A stretch of DNA of 64,000 bases, taken from the NCBI RefSeq assembly GCF_006265225.1, contig NZ_VDCS01000013.1:62001-126000 (forward strand), in the 5' to 3' direction. Made by a program: the position numbers and the translations under genes. Source of the DNA: Allotamlana fucoidanivorans. Its GTDB lineage: Bacteria; Bacteroidota; Bacteroidia; Flavobacteriales; Flavobacteriaceae. The notes under the pieces were generated by a model. The model saw only the letters and a program-made list of their open reading frames with translations. It ran no database searches and had not been told where the DNA came from. Shown piece after piece: positions 35,003 to 44,616 of this stretch (positions are counted from its first letter, which is position 1; each line of letters begins with the position of its first letter).

Positions 35003-36007
35003 ATGAGTACTATCATTACCTTCGGAGAAGTTTTAATGCGTTTATCGCCATTTGGAAACAAAAAATTTATACAAGCCAATACCTTAGAATTCTATTTTGG
35101 AGGAACGGAATTAAACGTGGGTTTGTCCATTGCTCATTTTGGTGGTCATGTGAAACATATTACTTGTATTTCTAACGATTTTATTGGAGACACGGCTATT
35201 TCCTATTTAAATAAATTTGATCTTGACACCACCGCAATAGTCCGTTCCAACAGACCTTTAGGGGTGTATTTTTTAGAGGTGGGTGCGGTGATGCGGCCTA
35301 GCTCTATATCTTATAATCGGTCACATTCGGCATTTTCAAGTATTCAGCCTGATATGGTGAATTGGGAAGAAGCGTTGAAACAAGGTAGCTGGTTTCATTG
35401 GACGGGGATTACACCCGCTTTAACCCAAGGAAGCTATGACACTTTAAAAGCAGGTTTAAAATTAGCCAAAGCCAAAGGTATGCAAGTTTCGGCAGATCCT
35501 ACCTATAGAAGTGGTTTATGGAAATATGGTGTTAATGCCAAGGAAGCACTCACCGAGTTGTTAGAATGTTCAACCGTATTTATTGGCGGTATTAATGAAA
35601 TGAATGAGGTGTTAGGAACCAACTATAGTTATAGTAATGATGAGTTTATTCAAGCCAGTAAATTATTAATGGAAAAGTTTCCAACTATAAACAAAGTGTT
35701 TGATAAAATAAGAACATCCATAAATTCGTCTTGGCATAAAATTAGAGCCCGAATGTGGAATGGCAAAGAGTTTAGAGAAACACAGGATTTTGATATTACC
35801 CATATTGTAGATAGAATAGGAACCGGTGATGCCTTCGCCGCTGGTTTAATTTATGGATTACAGCATTATGATGACTACAAGTCTATGGAATTTGCAAGTG
35901 CCGCCTGTGCCCTAAAGCATACCTATCAAGGAGATGTCAATTACGCTACTATAGCTGAAGTTACAGGAATACTTGAAGGCAATGTTTCAGGTCGTTTTAA
36001 CCGATAA
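35003..36007 (+). CDS. kdgK: 2-keto-3-deoxygluconate kinase (PfkB family)
   Basis: 334 residues. PfkB features are TFGEVLMRLSPFGNKKF at the start, FYFGGTELNVGLSIAHFGG (substrate and GG motif), and the ATP/catalytic motif DRIGTGDAFAAGLIYGL with the catalytic Asp. The FGE-L-R-S start and the GGTE-N pattern match KdgK rather than fructokinase or ribokinase. It would phosphorylate KDG, made by altronate dehydratase, to KDPG. It lies 11 kb from the uxaAB genes. A KDPG aldolase is not in the window. It is followed after 10 bases by a lipoprotein gene on the same strand. Confidence 0.88.
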   Translation: MSTIITFGEVLMRLSPFGNKKFIQANTLEFYFGGTELNVGLSIAHFGGHVKHITCISNDFIGDTAISYLNKFDLDTTAIVRSNRPLGVYFLEVGAVMRPSSISYNRSHSAFSSIQPDMVNWEEALKQGSWFHWTGITPALTQGSYDTLKAGLKLAKAKGMQVSADPTYRSGLWKYGVNAKEALTELLECSTVFIGGINEMNEVLGTNYSYSNDEFIQASKLLMEKFPTINKVFDKIRTSINSSWHKIRARMWNGKEFRETQDFDITHIVDRIGTGDAFAAGLIYGLQHYDDYKSMEFASAACALKHTYQGDVNYATIAEVTGILEGNVSGRFNR

Positions 36008-36017
36008 ATTAAAATTT

Positions 36018-37208
36018 ATGATTGTAGTAAGAAGTTGTTTTTATCCGCTGATTTTAATCGTAGTGCTTGTAAGTTCTAGTTGTAATAAAACCTATCCTAC
36101 AGGGCGTTTTGGAGACGATTTAAACTTTTTAAAACAATATGCAAATCCAATAGTTTTAGCTGATGGGGATAGACAAATCATAGTATCTCCAAACTTTCAA
36201 GGTAGAGTGTTTTCTAGTACATCAAAAGGGATAAATGGAACTAGTTATGGTTGGTTTAATAAACGTATTATGGCTAGTGATAGTGCCAAGCAAAACATGA
36301 GTAAAGTAGGGGGCGCTAGTAGAATTTGGTTTGGCCCAGATCAAGGGGAGAATAATGTGTTTGCTGAAATTCATCCAGATACGAAGAAAGAGGTAAGGAA
36401 AGCACCAAAAGATTTGGATGAACTTCCGTTTAAGGTTTTAGAAAAAACAAATACCTCCATTGTTTTAGGCGAAAAAATGCATATAAAGAACGTGAAAGGT
36501 TTTGATTTTTACGTGGATGTAGTCCGAGACATAGCACTCATTAAAAGGAATCAAATCATAGAGCGCTTAAAAATCGATTTAAATCAAGTAGATTATGTTG
36601 CTTTTAAGGCTAAAACCACAATGACTAATATAGGAGAGGTTAACTGGTCCAAAAATCAAGGGCTTATTTCACTTTGGGAATTAGGTTGTATGCAGCCTAC
36701 TCCTCAAACTACTGTAGTGATTCCTTTAAGAGGAAAGGCAACAGATGCAACAGTTTATTTTACACCAGTAGATAGTACTAGGCTGAACATAAAGAATAAT
36801 ATCCTATTCTATAAGGCAGATGCTAACTATTTAAACAAAATAGGCACGCTGCCAGAGCATACTATGCCATATTTTGGTAGCTATAGTCCAGAACTTGATT
36901 TGCTTACCATTGTTCGGTTTAGATTTGCTGGAGAGCAGGACTATGTAAACGCGCATCCAGAGAATCCGGAGCCTTTTAGGGGCGACGTTATTAATGTTTT
37001 TAATGATGGTACTTGGGGAGATATCGGGCCTTTTGGTCCTTTTTATGAGTTAGAAACATCATCACCTGCTAAGACTTTAAAGGTTGGAGAAAGTTTGTCT
37101 CATGTGCATGAAACCTATCATTTTGAGGGCACAAAAGACGTTCTTAATGCTATTGCCATACAAGTGTTGGGTGTTGATTTAACCACTATTGATAATGCTT
37201 TGCCTTAA
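36018..37208 (+). CDS. Lipoprotein of the DUF6786-like (aldose-epimerase-like) type
   Basis: 396 residues from the ATG at 36018, which opens a lipoprotein signal (LILIVVLVSSSC); longer starts would overlap kdgK. The mature chain is beta-rich and contains QIIVSPNFQGRVFSS, GGASRIWFGPDQGENNVF, FDFYVDVVRDIALI, LWELGCMQPTPQTTVVIP and TMPYFGSYSPELDLLTIVRF. The pattern recalls the galactose-mutarotase-like beta-sandwich proteins annotated as DUF6786, but this is from memory and not firm. Its place right behind kdgK suggests a link to sugar handling in the periplasm. The C-terminal EAVQ-like stretch NAIAIQVLGVDLTTI has no recognised motif. Confidence 0.6.
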   Translation: MIVVRSCFYPLILIVVLVSSSCNKTYPTGRFGDDLNFLKQYANPIVLADGDRQIIVSPNFQGRVFSSTSKGINGTSYGWFNKRIMASDSAKQNMSKVGGASRIWFGPDQGENNVFAEIHPDTKKEVRKAPKDLDELPFKVLEKTNTSIVLGEKMHIKNVKGFDFYVDVVRDIALIKRNQIIERLKIDLNQVDYVAFKAKTTMTNIGEVNWSKNQGLISLWELGCMQPTPQTTVVIPLRGKATDATVYFTPVDSTRLNIKNNILFYKADANYLNKIGTLPEHTMPYFGSYSPELDLLTIVRFRFAGEQDYVNAHPENPEPFRGDVINVFNDGTWGDIGPFGPFYELETSSPAKTLKVGESLSHVHETYHFEGTKDVLNAIAIQVLGVDLTTIDNALP

Positions 37209-37220
37209 ATTGTAATTACG

Positions 37221-38045
37221 CTACCAGCCACCAGAAGCACCGCCACCGCCAAAGCCACCACCGCCAAATCCTCCACCAAAACCGCCGCCGGAGCTACCAC
37301 CCCAACCGCTGGTGCCACCTCTACGGTAGTTACCTCTGCCCATGTTGCTTAGAATAATAGCATCAAATAGATCCCTGCTGTCTAGTCTATGGCCGCCTTT
37401 TCCTCCGCCACCACGTTTGTTTTTAGATATGGAAATAAGGATAATGAAAAATATGATAATCAGAAAAATGATGAAGCCTAAAGGAGGTTCTTCTTTTTTT
37501 GATTTCCGACTGCCTTTGTATTCGCCATTGAGGACTTGAAAAATAGCATCAATACCGCTATTTAATCCACCGGGATAATCATTTTTTTTGAAATAAGGTA
37601 TAATGTTACGTTCTATAATACGTTTTGAAAGCGCATCCGTTAAGAGGTGTTCAACGCCGTAACCTGTATTAATAGCAATGCGTCTATCATCCTTAGCAAG
37701 AAGAATTAAAATACCATTGTCTTCCTTGGCTTGCCCAATACCCCAAGCTTGCCCCCAATTTGCTCCCAGGTAATTAATATTTTCGCCTTTGGTTGAACTA
37801 ATGATAGCGAGTACAATTTGCGTTGAGGTTGTGTCAGAATATTTTATGAGCTTTTGTTCAAGCTGTTTCTTTTCGGCTGAAGAAAGCAAGTTAACATAGT
37901 CATAAACACTGGTTTGAAATTCAGGTTTTTTGGGTATGTCAAACTGCGCAAATACTACAGATGTAATACCCAACCAAAGGAGCACTAAAAGACGAAATCT
38001 TTTGCTGCTTAAAAATGATGATTTAAAATAGGCGAGTTGCTGCAT
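37221..38045 (-). CDS. TPM domain protein with glycine-rich tail
   Basis: 274 residues. Signal peptide or anchor (LLVLLWLGITSVVFAQ), then a TPM_phosphatase domain at about 40-180 (VYDYVNLLSSAEKKQLEQKL; TQIVLAIISSTKGENI; NDGGILIL-like NGILILLAKDDRRIAINTGYG). A single membrane helix follows (FIIFLIIIFFIILISI), and the tail is Gly/Ser rich and ends GGGGASGGW, a common end for this type. It is the last gene of a five-gene minus-strand block with a second TPM protein and LemA, a combination conserved in Bacteroidota. The function of the trio is not established; TPM domains are linked to phosphatase activity and photosystem repair in other groups. Confidence 0.85.
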   Translation of the reverse strand: MQQLAYFKSSFLSSKRFRLLVLLWLGITSVVFAQFDIPKKPEFQTSVYDYVNLLSSAEKKQLEQKLIKYSDTTSTQIVLAIISSTKGENINYLGANWGQAWGIGQAKEDNGILILLAKDDRRIAINTGYGVEHLLTDALSKRIIERNIIPYFKKNDYPGGLNSGIDAIFQVLNGEYKGSRKSKKEEPPLGFIIFLIIIFFIILISISKNKRGGGGKGGHRLDSRDLFDAIILSNMGRGNYRRGGTSGWGGSSGGGFGGGFGGGGFGGGGASGGW

Positions 38046-38059
38046 AGTAGAGGGGCGTT

Positions 38060-38500
38060 CTATCCTTTTGAAATTTCATTAGTAAGTTCATTAATGTCAT
38101 CGTCTGAATAAGGAAAGTGTTGTTTTAAACGTTCACCAGACCTCAAGATACCTTCAACCAAGCCCTGCTTAAATAGGCCTTTTTTGAAATGTGATTGCAT
38201 GATGTCTTTGGTGCAGTTCCAAAAGTCGTTCTCCACAACGTTATTTATCCCTTTGTCACCATAAATAACAAAGGTTTTATCTTCAACAGCGATATAAATC
38301 AATACCGCATTTTGAAGTTTAGTATTGTCCATTTTTAGGGCATAAAATAAATCTAGAGCACGATGGTTGGCATCCTTACCTTGCAAAGTTTTTTCAATAT
38401 GAACACGTATTTCACCTGAAGTGTTGAGTTCTGCAAGCCGAATAGCCTCAACAATTTCTTGTTCTTCCTCGGGTGTTAAAAACGCTTCAATTTTTGACAT
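38060..38500 (-). CDS. TPM domain protein (small, soluble)
   Basis: 146 residues from the ATG at 38500; a TTG two codons earlier would add MS but is less likely. There is no signal or membrane helix. The sequence is TPM-like throughout: FLTPEEEQEIVEAIRLAE, NTSGEIRVHIEK, NAVLIYIAVEDKTFVIYGDKGI and QGLVEGILRSGERLKQHFPY. It lies between the long TPM gene (14 bases) and lemA (17 bases). The pair of TPM proteins with LemA is a set block in flavobacteria, so it probably acts with them, perhaps at the membrane. Confidence 0.87.
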   Translation of the reverse strand: MSKIEAFLTPEEEQEIVEAIRLAELNTSGEIRVHIEKTLQGKDANHRALDLFYALKMDNTKLQNAVLIYIAVEDKTFVIYGDKGINNVVENDFWNCTKDIMQSHFKKGLFKQGLVEGILRSGERLKQHFPYSDDDINELTNEISKG

Positions 38501-38517
38501 GCTCAACTCGTTTAATC

Positions 38518-39114
38518 TTATTTAAAATCAAATTCAACATCGGGTGCTTTTTCAGCTCCAGCTTCAGCTTTGTAATAGGCCATGTCATCAAAATTTAAAA
38601 CGCCAGCTAATAAAGAATTAGGGAAAGTTTTAATGTGCTTGTTGTATGGTGTTACGGCTTCATTAAAGCGGTCTCTCGCCACATTAATTCTGTTTTCAGT
38701 GCCCTCTAGCTGACTCTGTAACTCTAAAAAGTTTTGATTAGCCTTTAAATCAGGATAACGCTCTACGGTAACTAATAAGCTTTTTAAAGCGCCAGATAAT
38801 CCACTTTGAACTTCACTAAATTTAGCCATTTGTTCTTGTGTAAGATTTGAGGGGTCAATGTTCATAGAAGTGGCTTTGGCTCTAGCTTCAATCACATCTT
38901 TTAATGTGCCACGTTCAAAATCAGCTGCGCCTTGAACTGTTTTAACAAGATTTCCAATAAGATCATTTCTACGCTGGTAACTGCTTTCAACGTTAGCCCA
39001 GGTTTTAGTTGCGTCTTCTTTTAAATCTACAGCCGTATTATTAAAGCCTTTTACCCAAGAGTAAAGACCAAAAACGACAAGGGCTACAATAATCCATGGT
39101 AAAAATTTCTTCAT
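38518..39114 (-). CDS. LemA family protein
   Basis: 198 residues, normal LemA length. One N-terminal membrane helix (LPWIIVALVVFGLYSWV) anchors a helical bundle with the LemA landmarks: TWANVESSYQRRNDLIGNLVKTVQGAADFE in two parts, KSLLVTVERYPDLKANQNF, LQSQLEGTENRINVARDRFNEAV and FPNSLLAGVLNF. The role is unknown; LemA proteins form coiled, membrane-attached bundles and usually sit beside TPM genes, as here. It follows merR by 11 bases. Confidence 0.93.
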   Translation of the reverse strand: MKKFLPWIIVALVVFGLYSWVKGFNNTAVDLKEDATKTWANVESSYQRRNDLIGNLVKTVQGAADFERGTLKDVIEARAKATSMNIDPSNLTQEQMAKFSEVQSGLSGALKSLLVTVERYPDLKANQNFLELQSQLEGTENRINVARDRFNEAVTPYNKHIKTFPNSLLAGVLNFDDMAYYKAEAGAEKAPDVEFDFK

Positions 39115-39125
39115 GATAGTAAGTT

Positions 39126-39455
39126 TTATAAGTGTTGTTTTATTTTAATTAGTTGATTTTTTACGTCTTCAAGCTTGCTGATAATCTCAAAATTAGTCAG
39201 GGCTTGTTTTTTTTCTTCTTTCAGATGTGTTTTTGCGCCTTCAAGTGTAAACCCACGTTCTTTTACCAAATGATAAATAAACTTTAAATTTTTAATGTCT
39301 TCTGGCGTGAATTTTCGGTTGCCTTTAGCATTCTTTTTCGGCTTTAATACATCAAATTCTTTTTCCCAAAAACGAATGAGCGACGCATTAACGTTAAACG
39401 CTTTGGCAACTTCACCTATGGCGTAATATCGTTTTTCTGGTAAGTCTATATGCAT
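39126..39455 (-). CDS. MerR-family transcriptional regulator
   Basis: 109 residues. The winged helix is YYAIGEVAKAFNVNASLIRFWEKEF, in which FWEKEF is the MerR wing entry, then FTPEDIKNLKFIYHLVKERGFTLEGAK leads into the dimerisation helix, and the chain stops soon after. No C-terminal effector domain or metal Cys is present. The start codon overlaps the peptidase stop by one base. It matches the short MerR gene that follows the M23 peptidase in many flavobacteria; its targets are unknown. The very short size suggests a response that does not depend on a bound ligand. Confidence 0.9.
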   Translation of the reverse strand: MHIDLPEKRYYAIGEVAKAFNVNASLIRFWEKEFDVLKPKKNAKGNRKFTPEDIKNLKFIYHLVKERGFTLEGAKTHLKEEKKQALTNFEIISKLEDVKNQLIKIKQHL

Positions 39456-40426
39456 TAGTCTAATGATTGGTTTTCTAGTGAAGCGTGCTCCAGTAGTTTG
39501 TTAAATTCTTCAGCAGTTAAACTGCCGTAGTAAAAGTTTATAGGGTTAATTCGTTTTTTATCTTTCCATATTTCATAATGTAAATGTGGTGCTTGAGAAC
39601 GCCCTGTACTTCCCACAAATCCTATTAAATCACCACGTTTTACTTTTTGGTTTTTTCTAACATTGTATTTGTAAAGGTGTGCATACAAACTCATGTATCC
39701 ATAGCCGTGATCTATTCTAATGTGTTTTCCGTAGCCCGTAGCCCGTGAATCGGCACGTTTCACAACACCATCTCCAGAGGCATAAATAGGCGTGCCCCTT
39801 GGTGCCGTAAAATCCATCCCCCAATGCATTTTTCTTACTTTAGTAAAAGGGTCAGAGCGCATACCGTACCCTGATGCCATTCGGGTTAAGTCTACATTGT
39901 TTACAGGCTGAATGGCAGGTATAGCGGCCAGTAATTTTTCTTTTTCTTCCGCTAATTTGGCAATTTCATCAAGAGATTTTGATTGCACAACAATTTGCTT
40001 TTGTAAAATATCTAAGCGTTTATTACTCTCAATAATCAATTTTGAATTATCAAAACCTTCAAGGTTTTTGTATCGGTTTATCCCACCAAAACCTGCTCTT
40101 CGTTGTTCTTCAGGAATGGGGTTGGCCTCAAAATAAACGCGGTAAATATTATTGTCTCTTTCGGCAATATTAGCCAATACCGTTTCTGCTTGTTCCATTT
40201 TTTTGTTCAACAATTGAAACTGTAGTTGTGCATTTTGTAATTCCCGCTTTAAGGCACGTTCTTTGGGTGATTCAATATATTGGCTACCAACAAAAACAAA
40301 AATAAAAGCAAAGAAAGCGGCAGCCAAAAGGAAAAATACCAAGTATTTAAACGTGGTACGTTTTTTACGTTCTATTTTACGGTAAGACAGTGTATCTGGA
40401 TCGTAATAATATTTTACCTTACTCAT
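39455..40426 (-). CDS. M23 family metallopeptidase (peptidoglycan endopeptidase-like)
   Basis: 323 residues. Cytoplasmic N-terminus with a KIERKKRTTFKY anchor, a single membrane helix (LVFFLLAAAFFAFIFVFVG), a coiled coil (RELQNAQLQFQLLNKKMEQ), and the C-terminal LytM/M23 domain. The zinc ligands lie in HWGMDFTAP (His and Asp) and APHLHYEIW (second HxH). Between them is RIDHGYGYMSLYAHL. All catalytic ligands are present, so it is probably active, unlike EnvC-type relatives. It opens the five-gene block and is divergent from alaS, with about 216 bases between. Confidence 0.92.
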   Translation of the reverse strand: MSKVKYYYDPDTLSYRKIERKKRTTFKYLVFFLLAAAFFAFIFVFVGSQYIESPKERALKRELQNAQLQFQLLNKKMEQAETVLANIAERDNNIYRVYFEANPIPEEQRRAGFGGINRYKNLEGFDNSKLIIESNKRLDILQKQIVVQSKSLDEIAKLAEEKEKLLAAIPAIQPVNNVDLTRMASGYGMRSDPFTKVRKMHWGMDFTAPRGTPIYASGDGVVKRADSRATGYGKHIRIDHGYGYMSLYAHLYKYNVRKNQKVKRGDLIGFVGSTGRSQAPHLHYEIWKDKKRINPINFYYGSLTAEEFNKLLEHASLENQSLD

Positions 40427-40568
40427 TTCTTAAATTATGCTATTTTTGCTGAAAATTAAAGCGATGCAAAAGCTTCGATTTTGATAACGAACAAACCTAC
40501 AAAAAAATTATTATACCCTTATTGTAATAATAATCGATTTGTATGTAAACGCTGTTCTAAATTTACAA

Positions 40569-40576
40569 TAAATTTG
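40569..40576 (+). promoter_or_regulatory. -7 promoter element of alaS
   Basis: TAAATTTG fits TAnnTTTG and lies 66 bases before the alaS ATG. Confidence 0.5.
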
Positions 40577-40642
40577 TAGCAAAAAAATAAAGATTGTTAC
40601 ACTTGCAATAAAAATTTAGTAGCAAGATTTTAAGAATATTAC

Positions 40643-43255
40643 ATGAAGTCACAAGAAGTACGCTCAAAGTTTTTAAGTTTTTTTGAAGAAAAGAAGCACA
40701 GTATAGTACCCTCTGCTCCCATGGTGTTAAAAGATGATCCTACATTGATGTTTGTCAATTCAGGAATGGCACCTTTTAAAGAGTATTTTTTAGGAAATGC
40801 TAAACCAAAAAATAACAGAATTGCAGATAGCCAAAAGTGCTTACGCGTTTCTGGAAAGCATAATGATTTAGAGGAAGTAGGCTATGATACCTACCACCAT
40901 ACCTTATTTGAAATGCTTGGAAACTGGAGTTTTGGTGATTATTTTAAAGAAGAAGCTATTGCTTGGGCATGGGAACTGTTAACCGAGGTTTACGGAATTG
41001 ATAAAGATATATTATACGTAACGGTTTTTGAAGGCAGTGAAGAAGATGGTTTGGGGATGGATACCGAGGCTTTTGATATTTGGAAAAAATATATTTCTGA
41101 AGACCGTATTTTAACAGGAAATAAAAAAGATAATTTCTGGGAAATGGGAGACCAAGGGCCTTGTGGTCCTTGTAGTGAAATTCATGTAGATATCCGTTCA
41201 GCAGCAGAAAAAGCTAAAATTTCAGGTAAAGAGCTTGTAAATATGGATCACCCTCAGGTTGTTGAAATTTGGAATTTGGTATTCATGCAATATAATAGAA
41301 AAGCAAACGGCTCTCTGGAAGTATTGCCCAATAAACATATTGATACGGGTATGGGATTTGAAAGGCTGTGCATGGTGTTACAAGGGGTGCAGTCTAATTA
41401 TGATACAGATGTTTTCACTCCTATCATTAAAGAAATTGAAACTATAACCAATAAGACTTATCAAAAGGAAGAAAAAATTGATATTGCCATTCGTGTTATA
41501 GCAGACCATGTGAGAGCCGTAGCATTTTCAATAGCCGATGGTCAATTGCCAAGTAACACAGGAGCAGGGTATGTTATTAGAAGAATACTAAGACGTGCTA
41601 TTCGTTACGGATTTACATTTTTAGATAAAAAGGAGCCTTTTATTTACAGGTTGGTAGGTGTACTAAGTAATAGAATGGGAAAAGCGTTTCCTGAGTTGAA
41701 GGCGCAAAAGCATTTAATTGAAAATGTTATTAAAGAAGAGGAACAGTCTTTTTTAAGAACACTAGAGCAAGGTTTAGTATTGCTTAATAAAATTGTTGAA
41801 GAAACATCAGGCGATGTAGTTTCAGGAGAGAAGGCTTTTGAACTTTATGATACCTATGGGTTTCCTATAGATTTAACAGCGTTAATTTTATCGGAAAAAG
41901 GTTTAAGCCTTGATGAGAAGGCGTTTAATCAAGAATTAGAAAAACAAAAGGCAAGATCTAGAGCGGCAAGTGAAATATCTACTGATGATTGGACTATTTT
42001 ATCTGAAGCATCAGAAGAAACTTTTGTAGGCTATGACGTACTCGAAGCCACCGTAAACATAACCCGATACAGAAAAGTATCATCAAAAAAAGATGGTGAT
42101 ATGTATCAGTTGGTTTTTAATACCACACCTTTTTATCCTGAGGGTGGTGGGCAAGTAGGAGATAAAGGGTATTTAGAAGATACACATGGAGATGTAGTAT
42201 ATATTCTAGATACTAAAAAAGAGAATAATGTTATTATTCACTTCACAAAGAATTTACCAGAACATCTTAATGAATCTTTCAAGGCAGTTGTAGATTCTAA
42301 ACAACGTCACAGAACAGAATGCAATCACACCGCAACACATTTATTACATCAGGCTTTAAGGGAAGTGCTAGGTACCCACGTGGAGCAAAAGGGAAGTGCT
42401 GTGCATTCAAAATATTTACGTTTTGACTTTTCTCATTTTTCAAAACTAACAGTAGACGAATTGCGTGAGGTTGAAAATTTTGTAAATCGAAGAATTGAAG
42501 GGAAGTTACCTTTAGAAGAAAAGCGAAATATTCCTAAGGAAGAAGCTATAGCCGATGGAGCTATGAGTCTGTTTGGTGAGAAATATGGAGATACCGTACG
42601 TTCTATTAGATTTGGTCAGTCTATTGAACTTTGTGGTGGAACACACGTTAAAAATACGGCTGATATTTGGCATTTTAAAATTATTTCTGAAGGAGCCGTT
42701 GCAGCAGGAATACGACGCATTGAAGCTATTACCAATGATGCTGTAAAAGATTTTTATTTTGAAAATAACCGATTGTTTTTTGAAATGAAAGATCTGCTCA
42801 ATAATGCCAAGGAGCCTGTAAAAGCAATTAAAAATTTACAAGAAGAAAATACCGCATTGAAAAAAGAGATTGATGCGTTACTCAAAGATAAGGCGAAAAA
42901 TGTAAAGGCAAATTTAAAGAATGAATTAGAAGCGATAAATGGGGTTCAATTTTTAGCTAAAAAATTAAATTTAGAAGCAGGTGGTTTAAAAGATGTCGCT
43001 TTTGAGTTGGGTAGCCAGTATGATAATTTATTTTTGCTTTTTGGAACCGAGCAAAAGGGTAAAGCACTATTATCCTGTTATATTTCTAAAGCGTTAGTAG
43101 CCGAAAAAGGTTTAAATGCAGGACAAGTAGTAAGAGAGCTTGGTAAATATATTCAAGGTGGTGGCGGTGGTCAGCCGTTTTTTGCTACCGCAGGAGGTAA
43201 AAATCCAGAAGGTATTGATGAAGCACTGGTAAAGGCAAAAGAGTATATTTTATAA
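40643..43255 (+). CDS. alaS: Alanyl-tRNA synthetase
   Basis: 870 residues, full length. The class II catalytic part has [16 protein letters not shown] and [37 protein letters not shown] and [17 protein letters not shown] give motifs 2 and 3. The editing domain has [18 protein letters not shown] with the HxxxH zinc ligands and [16 protein letters not shown] with Cys and His. The C-terminal DHHA1-type domain ends [21 protein letters not shown]. It charges tRNA-Ala. The next gene starts three bases later, so GSCFA is likely co-transcribed. Confidence 0.98.
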   Translation: MKSQEVRSKFLSFFEEKKHSIVPSAPMVLKDDPTLMFVNSGMAPFKEYFLGNAKPKNNRIADSQKCLRVSGKHNDLEEVGYDTYHHTLFEMLGNWSFGDYFKEEAIAWAWELLTEVYGIDKDILYVTVFEGSEEDGLGMDTEAFDIWKKYISEDRILTGNKKDNFWEMGDQGPCGPCSEIHVDIRSAAEKAKISGKELVNMDHPQVVEIWNLVFMQYNRKANGSLEVLPNKHIDTGMGFERLCMVLQGVQSNYDTDVFTPIIKEIETITNKTYQKEEKIDIAIRVIADHVRAVAFSIADGQLPSNTGAGYVIRRILRRAIRYGFTFLDKKEPFIYRLVGVLSNRMGKAFPELKAQKHLIENVIKEEEQSFLRTLEQGLVLLNKIVEETSGDVVSGEKAFELYDTYGFPIDLTALILSEKGLSLDEKAFNQELEKQKARSRAASEISTDDWTILSEASEETFVGYDVLEATVNITRYRKVSSKKDGDMYQLVFNTTPFYPEGGGQVGDKGYLEDTHGDVVYILDTKKENNVIIHFTKNLPEHLNESFKAVVDSKQRHRTECNHTATHLLHQALREVLGTHVEQKGSAVHSKYLRFDFSHFSKLTVDELREVENFVNRRIEGKLPLEEKRNIPKEEAIADGAMSLFGEKYGDTVRSIRFGQSIELCGGTHVKNTADIWHFKIISEGAVAAGIRRIEAITNDAVKDFYFENNRLFFEMKDLLNNAKEPVKAIKNLQEENTALKKEIDALLKDKAKNVKANLKNELEAINGVQFLAKKLNLEAGGLKDVAFELGSQYDNLFLLFGTEQKGKALLSCYISKALVAEKGLNAGQVVRELGKYIQGGGGGQPFFATAGGKNPEGIDEALVKAKEYIL

Positions 43256-43258
43256 CCC

Positions 43259-44224
43259 TTGCAACTCCAAACAAAAATACTATTAGAAAAAAGGTCTGAG
43301 AATGTTATAGACTATCATTCTAATATCGTTTTGTTTGGCTCCTGTTTTTCTGAAAATATCGCCGCACAGTTAAACTATTTTAAGTTTAAACATTTTCAGA
43401 ATCCGTTTGGTATTTTATTCCATCCGTTGGCCATAGAAAATGTAATTTCACGCGCCATACGTCATGAACATTATACAGATACCGATGTGTTTTTCTATAA
43501 CGAACAATGGCATTGTTTTGATGCACATTCTAGGTTAAGTGATTTAACAAAAGAAGCCTTAGTTAAGCATTTAAACACACAGCTAAAGGTGACTAAGCAA
43601 CACTTGGCAAAGGCAACCCACATTGTTATTACGTTGGGTACAGCTTGGGTGTATAAACACGTTGCATCTCAAAAGGCAGTAGCCAATTGCCATAAAGTGC
43701 CTCAAGCACATTTTGAAAAAACACTTTTGTCTGTTGCAGACATCGTGGAAGCGCTAAAAAATATATCTCGTTTAATAAGAGACGAGAATAAAGATGCGAC
43801 CATATTGCTTACGGTGTCTCCTGTTAGACATTTGAAAGATGGCTTTGTGGAAAACACACAAAGTAAAGCCCATCTTATGACGGCTGTTCATCAGTTCTTA
43901 GCGTATCATAATCAAGACAATGCATGCAAAGCGAATTATTTTCCATCTTATGAGATTATGCTTGATGAATTGAGAGACTATCGTTTTTATCAAGAAGATA
44001 TGGTGCATCCATCTGCATTAGCCATCAATTATATATGGAATCACTTTAAAGATGTCTGGATATCAGAGGCATCTTATAAAACAATGAGTCTTGTTGATAC
44101 CATTCAGAAAGGATTAAGGCATAAACCGTTTCATCCATCTTCAGAATCACATCAAAAATTTTTGAATAATCTTGAAGAAAAAATAGATAAAATTCAGAGA
44201 CAATATGAACATATTCGTTTTTAA
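43259..44224 (+). CDS. GSCFA domain protein
   Basis: 321 residues. The start codon is TTG three bases after alaS; it yields MQLQTKILLE, the expected family N-terminus, so a non-ATG start is accepted. The GSCFA signature is present as VLFGSCFSENIA, followed by FGILFHPLAIENVI, HIVITLGTAWVYKH and LTVSPVRHLKDG, with DMVHPSALAINYIWNHF at the end. The pattern resembles SGNH-type hydrolases (Ser in GSCF, His in VHPS), so a cytoplasmic esterase or acyltransferase is likely, but no substrate is known. The pairing with alaS is common in flavobacteria. Confidence 0.9.
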   Translation: MQLQTKILLEKRSENVIDYHSNIVLFGSCFSENIAAQLNYFKFKHFQNPFGILFHPLAIENVISRAIRHEHYTDTDVFFYNEQWHCFDAHSRLSDLTKEALVKHLNTQLKVTKQHLAKATHIVITLGTAWVYKHVASQKAVANCHKVPQAHFEKTLLSVADIVEALKNISRLIRDENKDATILLTVSPVRHLKDGFVENTQSKAHLMTAVHQFLAYHNQDNACKANYFPSYEIMLDELRDYRFYQEDMVHPSALAINYIWNHFKDVWISEASYKTMSLVDTIQKGLRHKPFHPSSESHQKFLNNLEEKIDKIQRQYEHIRF

Positions 44225-44616
44225 AACCTATATTTTTTAGTCAAAATTTAGACACGTTAGAGGTTTAAGTTTTTCTGAGCGTAGTCTTTAGCTTTTAATC
44301 TTTTTTATAAAACATTTCATCGATGAAATAATGGTAATTATATGAATAAAGTTATTTTAGTTTTTGCTATTAATCAGTTCATATTAAAAAGCATTTGTTG
44401 ACATTCTCAGATAAATGAGAAACAACAGGTGCTTTTTTTGTATAAAGATTTCTTAACAAAGATTTAAACTTTTTAATCTAGAATAGCTGTAATTTTGGGG
44501 TGTTAGTTTAAATTTTATTAAATACATTGGTTAGTCTTCTTATGTCGAAGGAAACTGATGTTTTTTTGTTTTTTAGCTATAGCTTCTTTACTTAAAAATA
44601 ATTCCTAAATTAGTAC
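44225..44616. other. Gene-free stretch with a long hairpin
   Basis: 392 bases without a credible gene. The only structure I see is the stem-loop at 44386-44439. An ATG-led frame of 19 codons at 44342 looks accidental. No TAnnTTTG element precedes the DUF4230 gene. Confidence 0.6.
44386..44439 (+). terminator. Long imperfect hairpin with T-run
   Basis: AAAAAGCA, TTGTT and TTCTCA pair in order with TGAGAA, AACAA and TGCTTTTTTT around a six-base loop, with small bulges. It lies 160 bases after GSCFA, so it may end a long 3' leader or a separate small RNA. Confidence 0.6.

Noticed and set aside
35003-36007. Fructokinase or ribokinase for the PfkB protein
   Set aside because: The TFGEVLMRLSP start and FGGTELNVG pattern match KDG kinases, and the uxaAB genes nearby supply KDG.
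37230-37320. Possible tandem repeat or CRISPR-like pattern
   Set aside because: The repeated CCACCGCC-type bases encode the glycine-rich tail of the TPM protein; there are no spacers.
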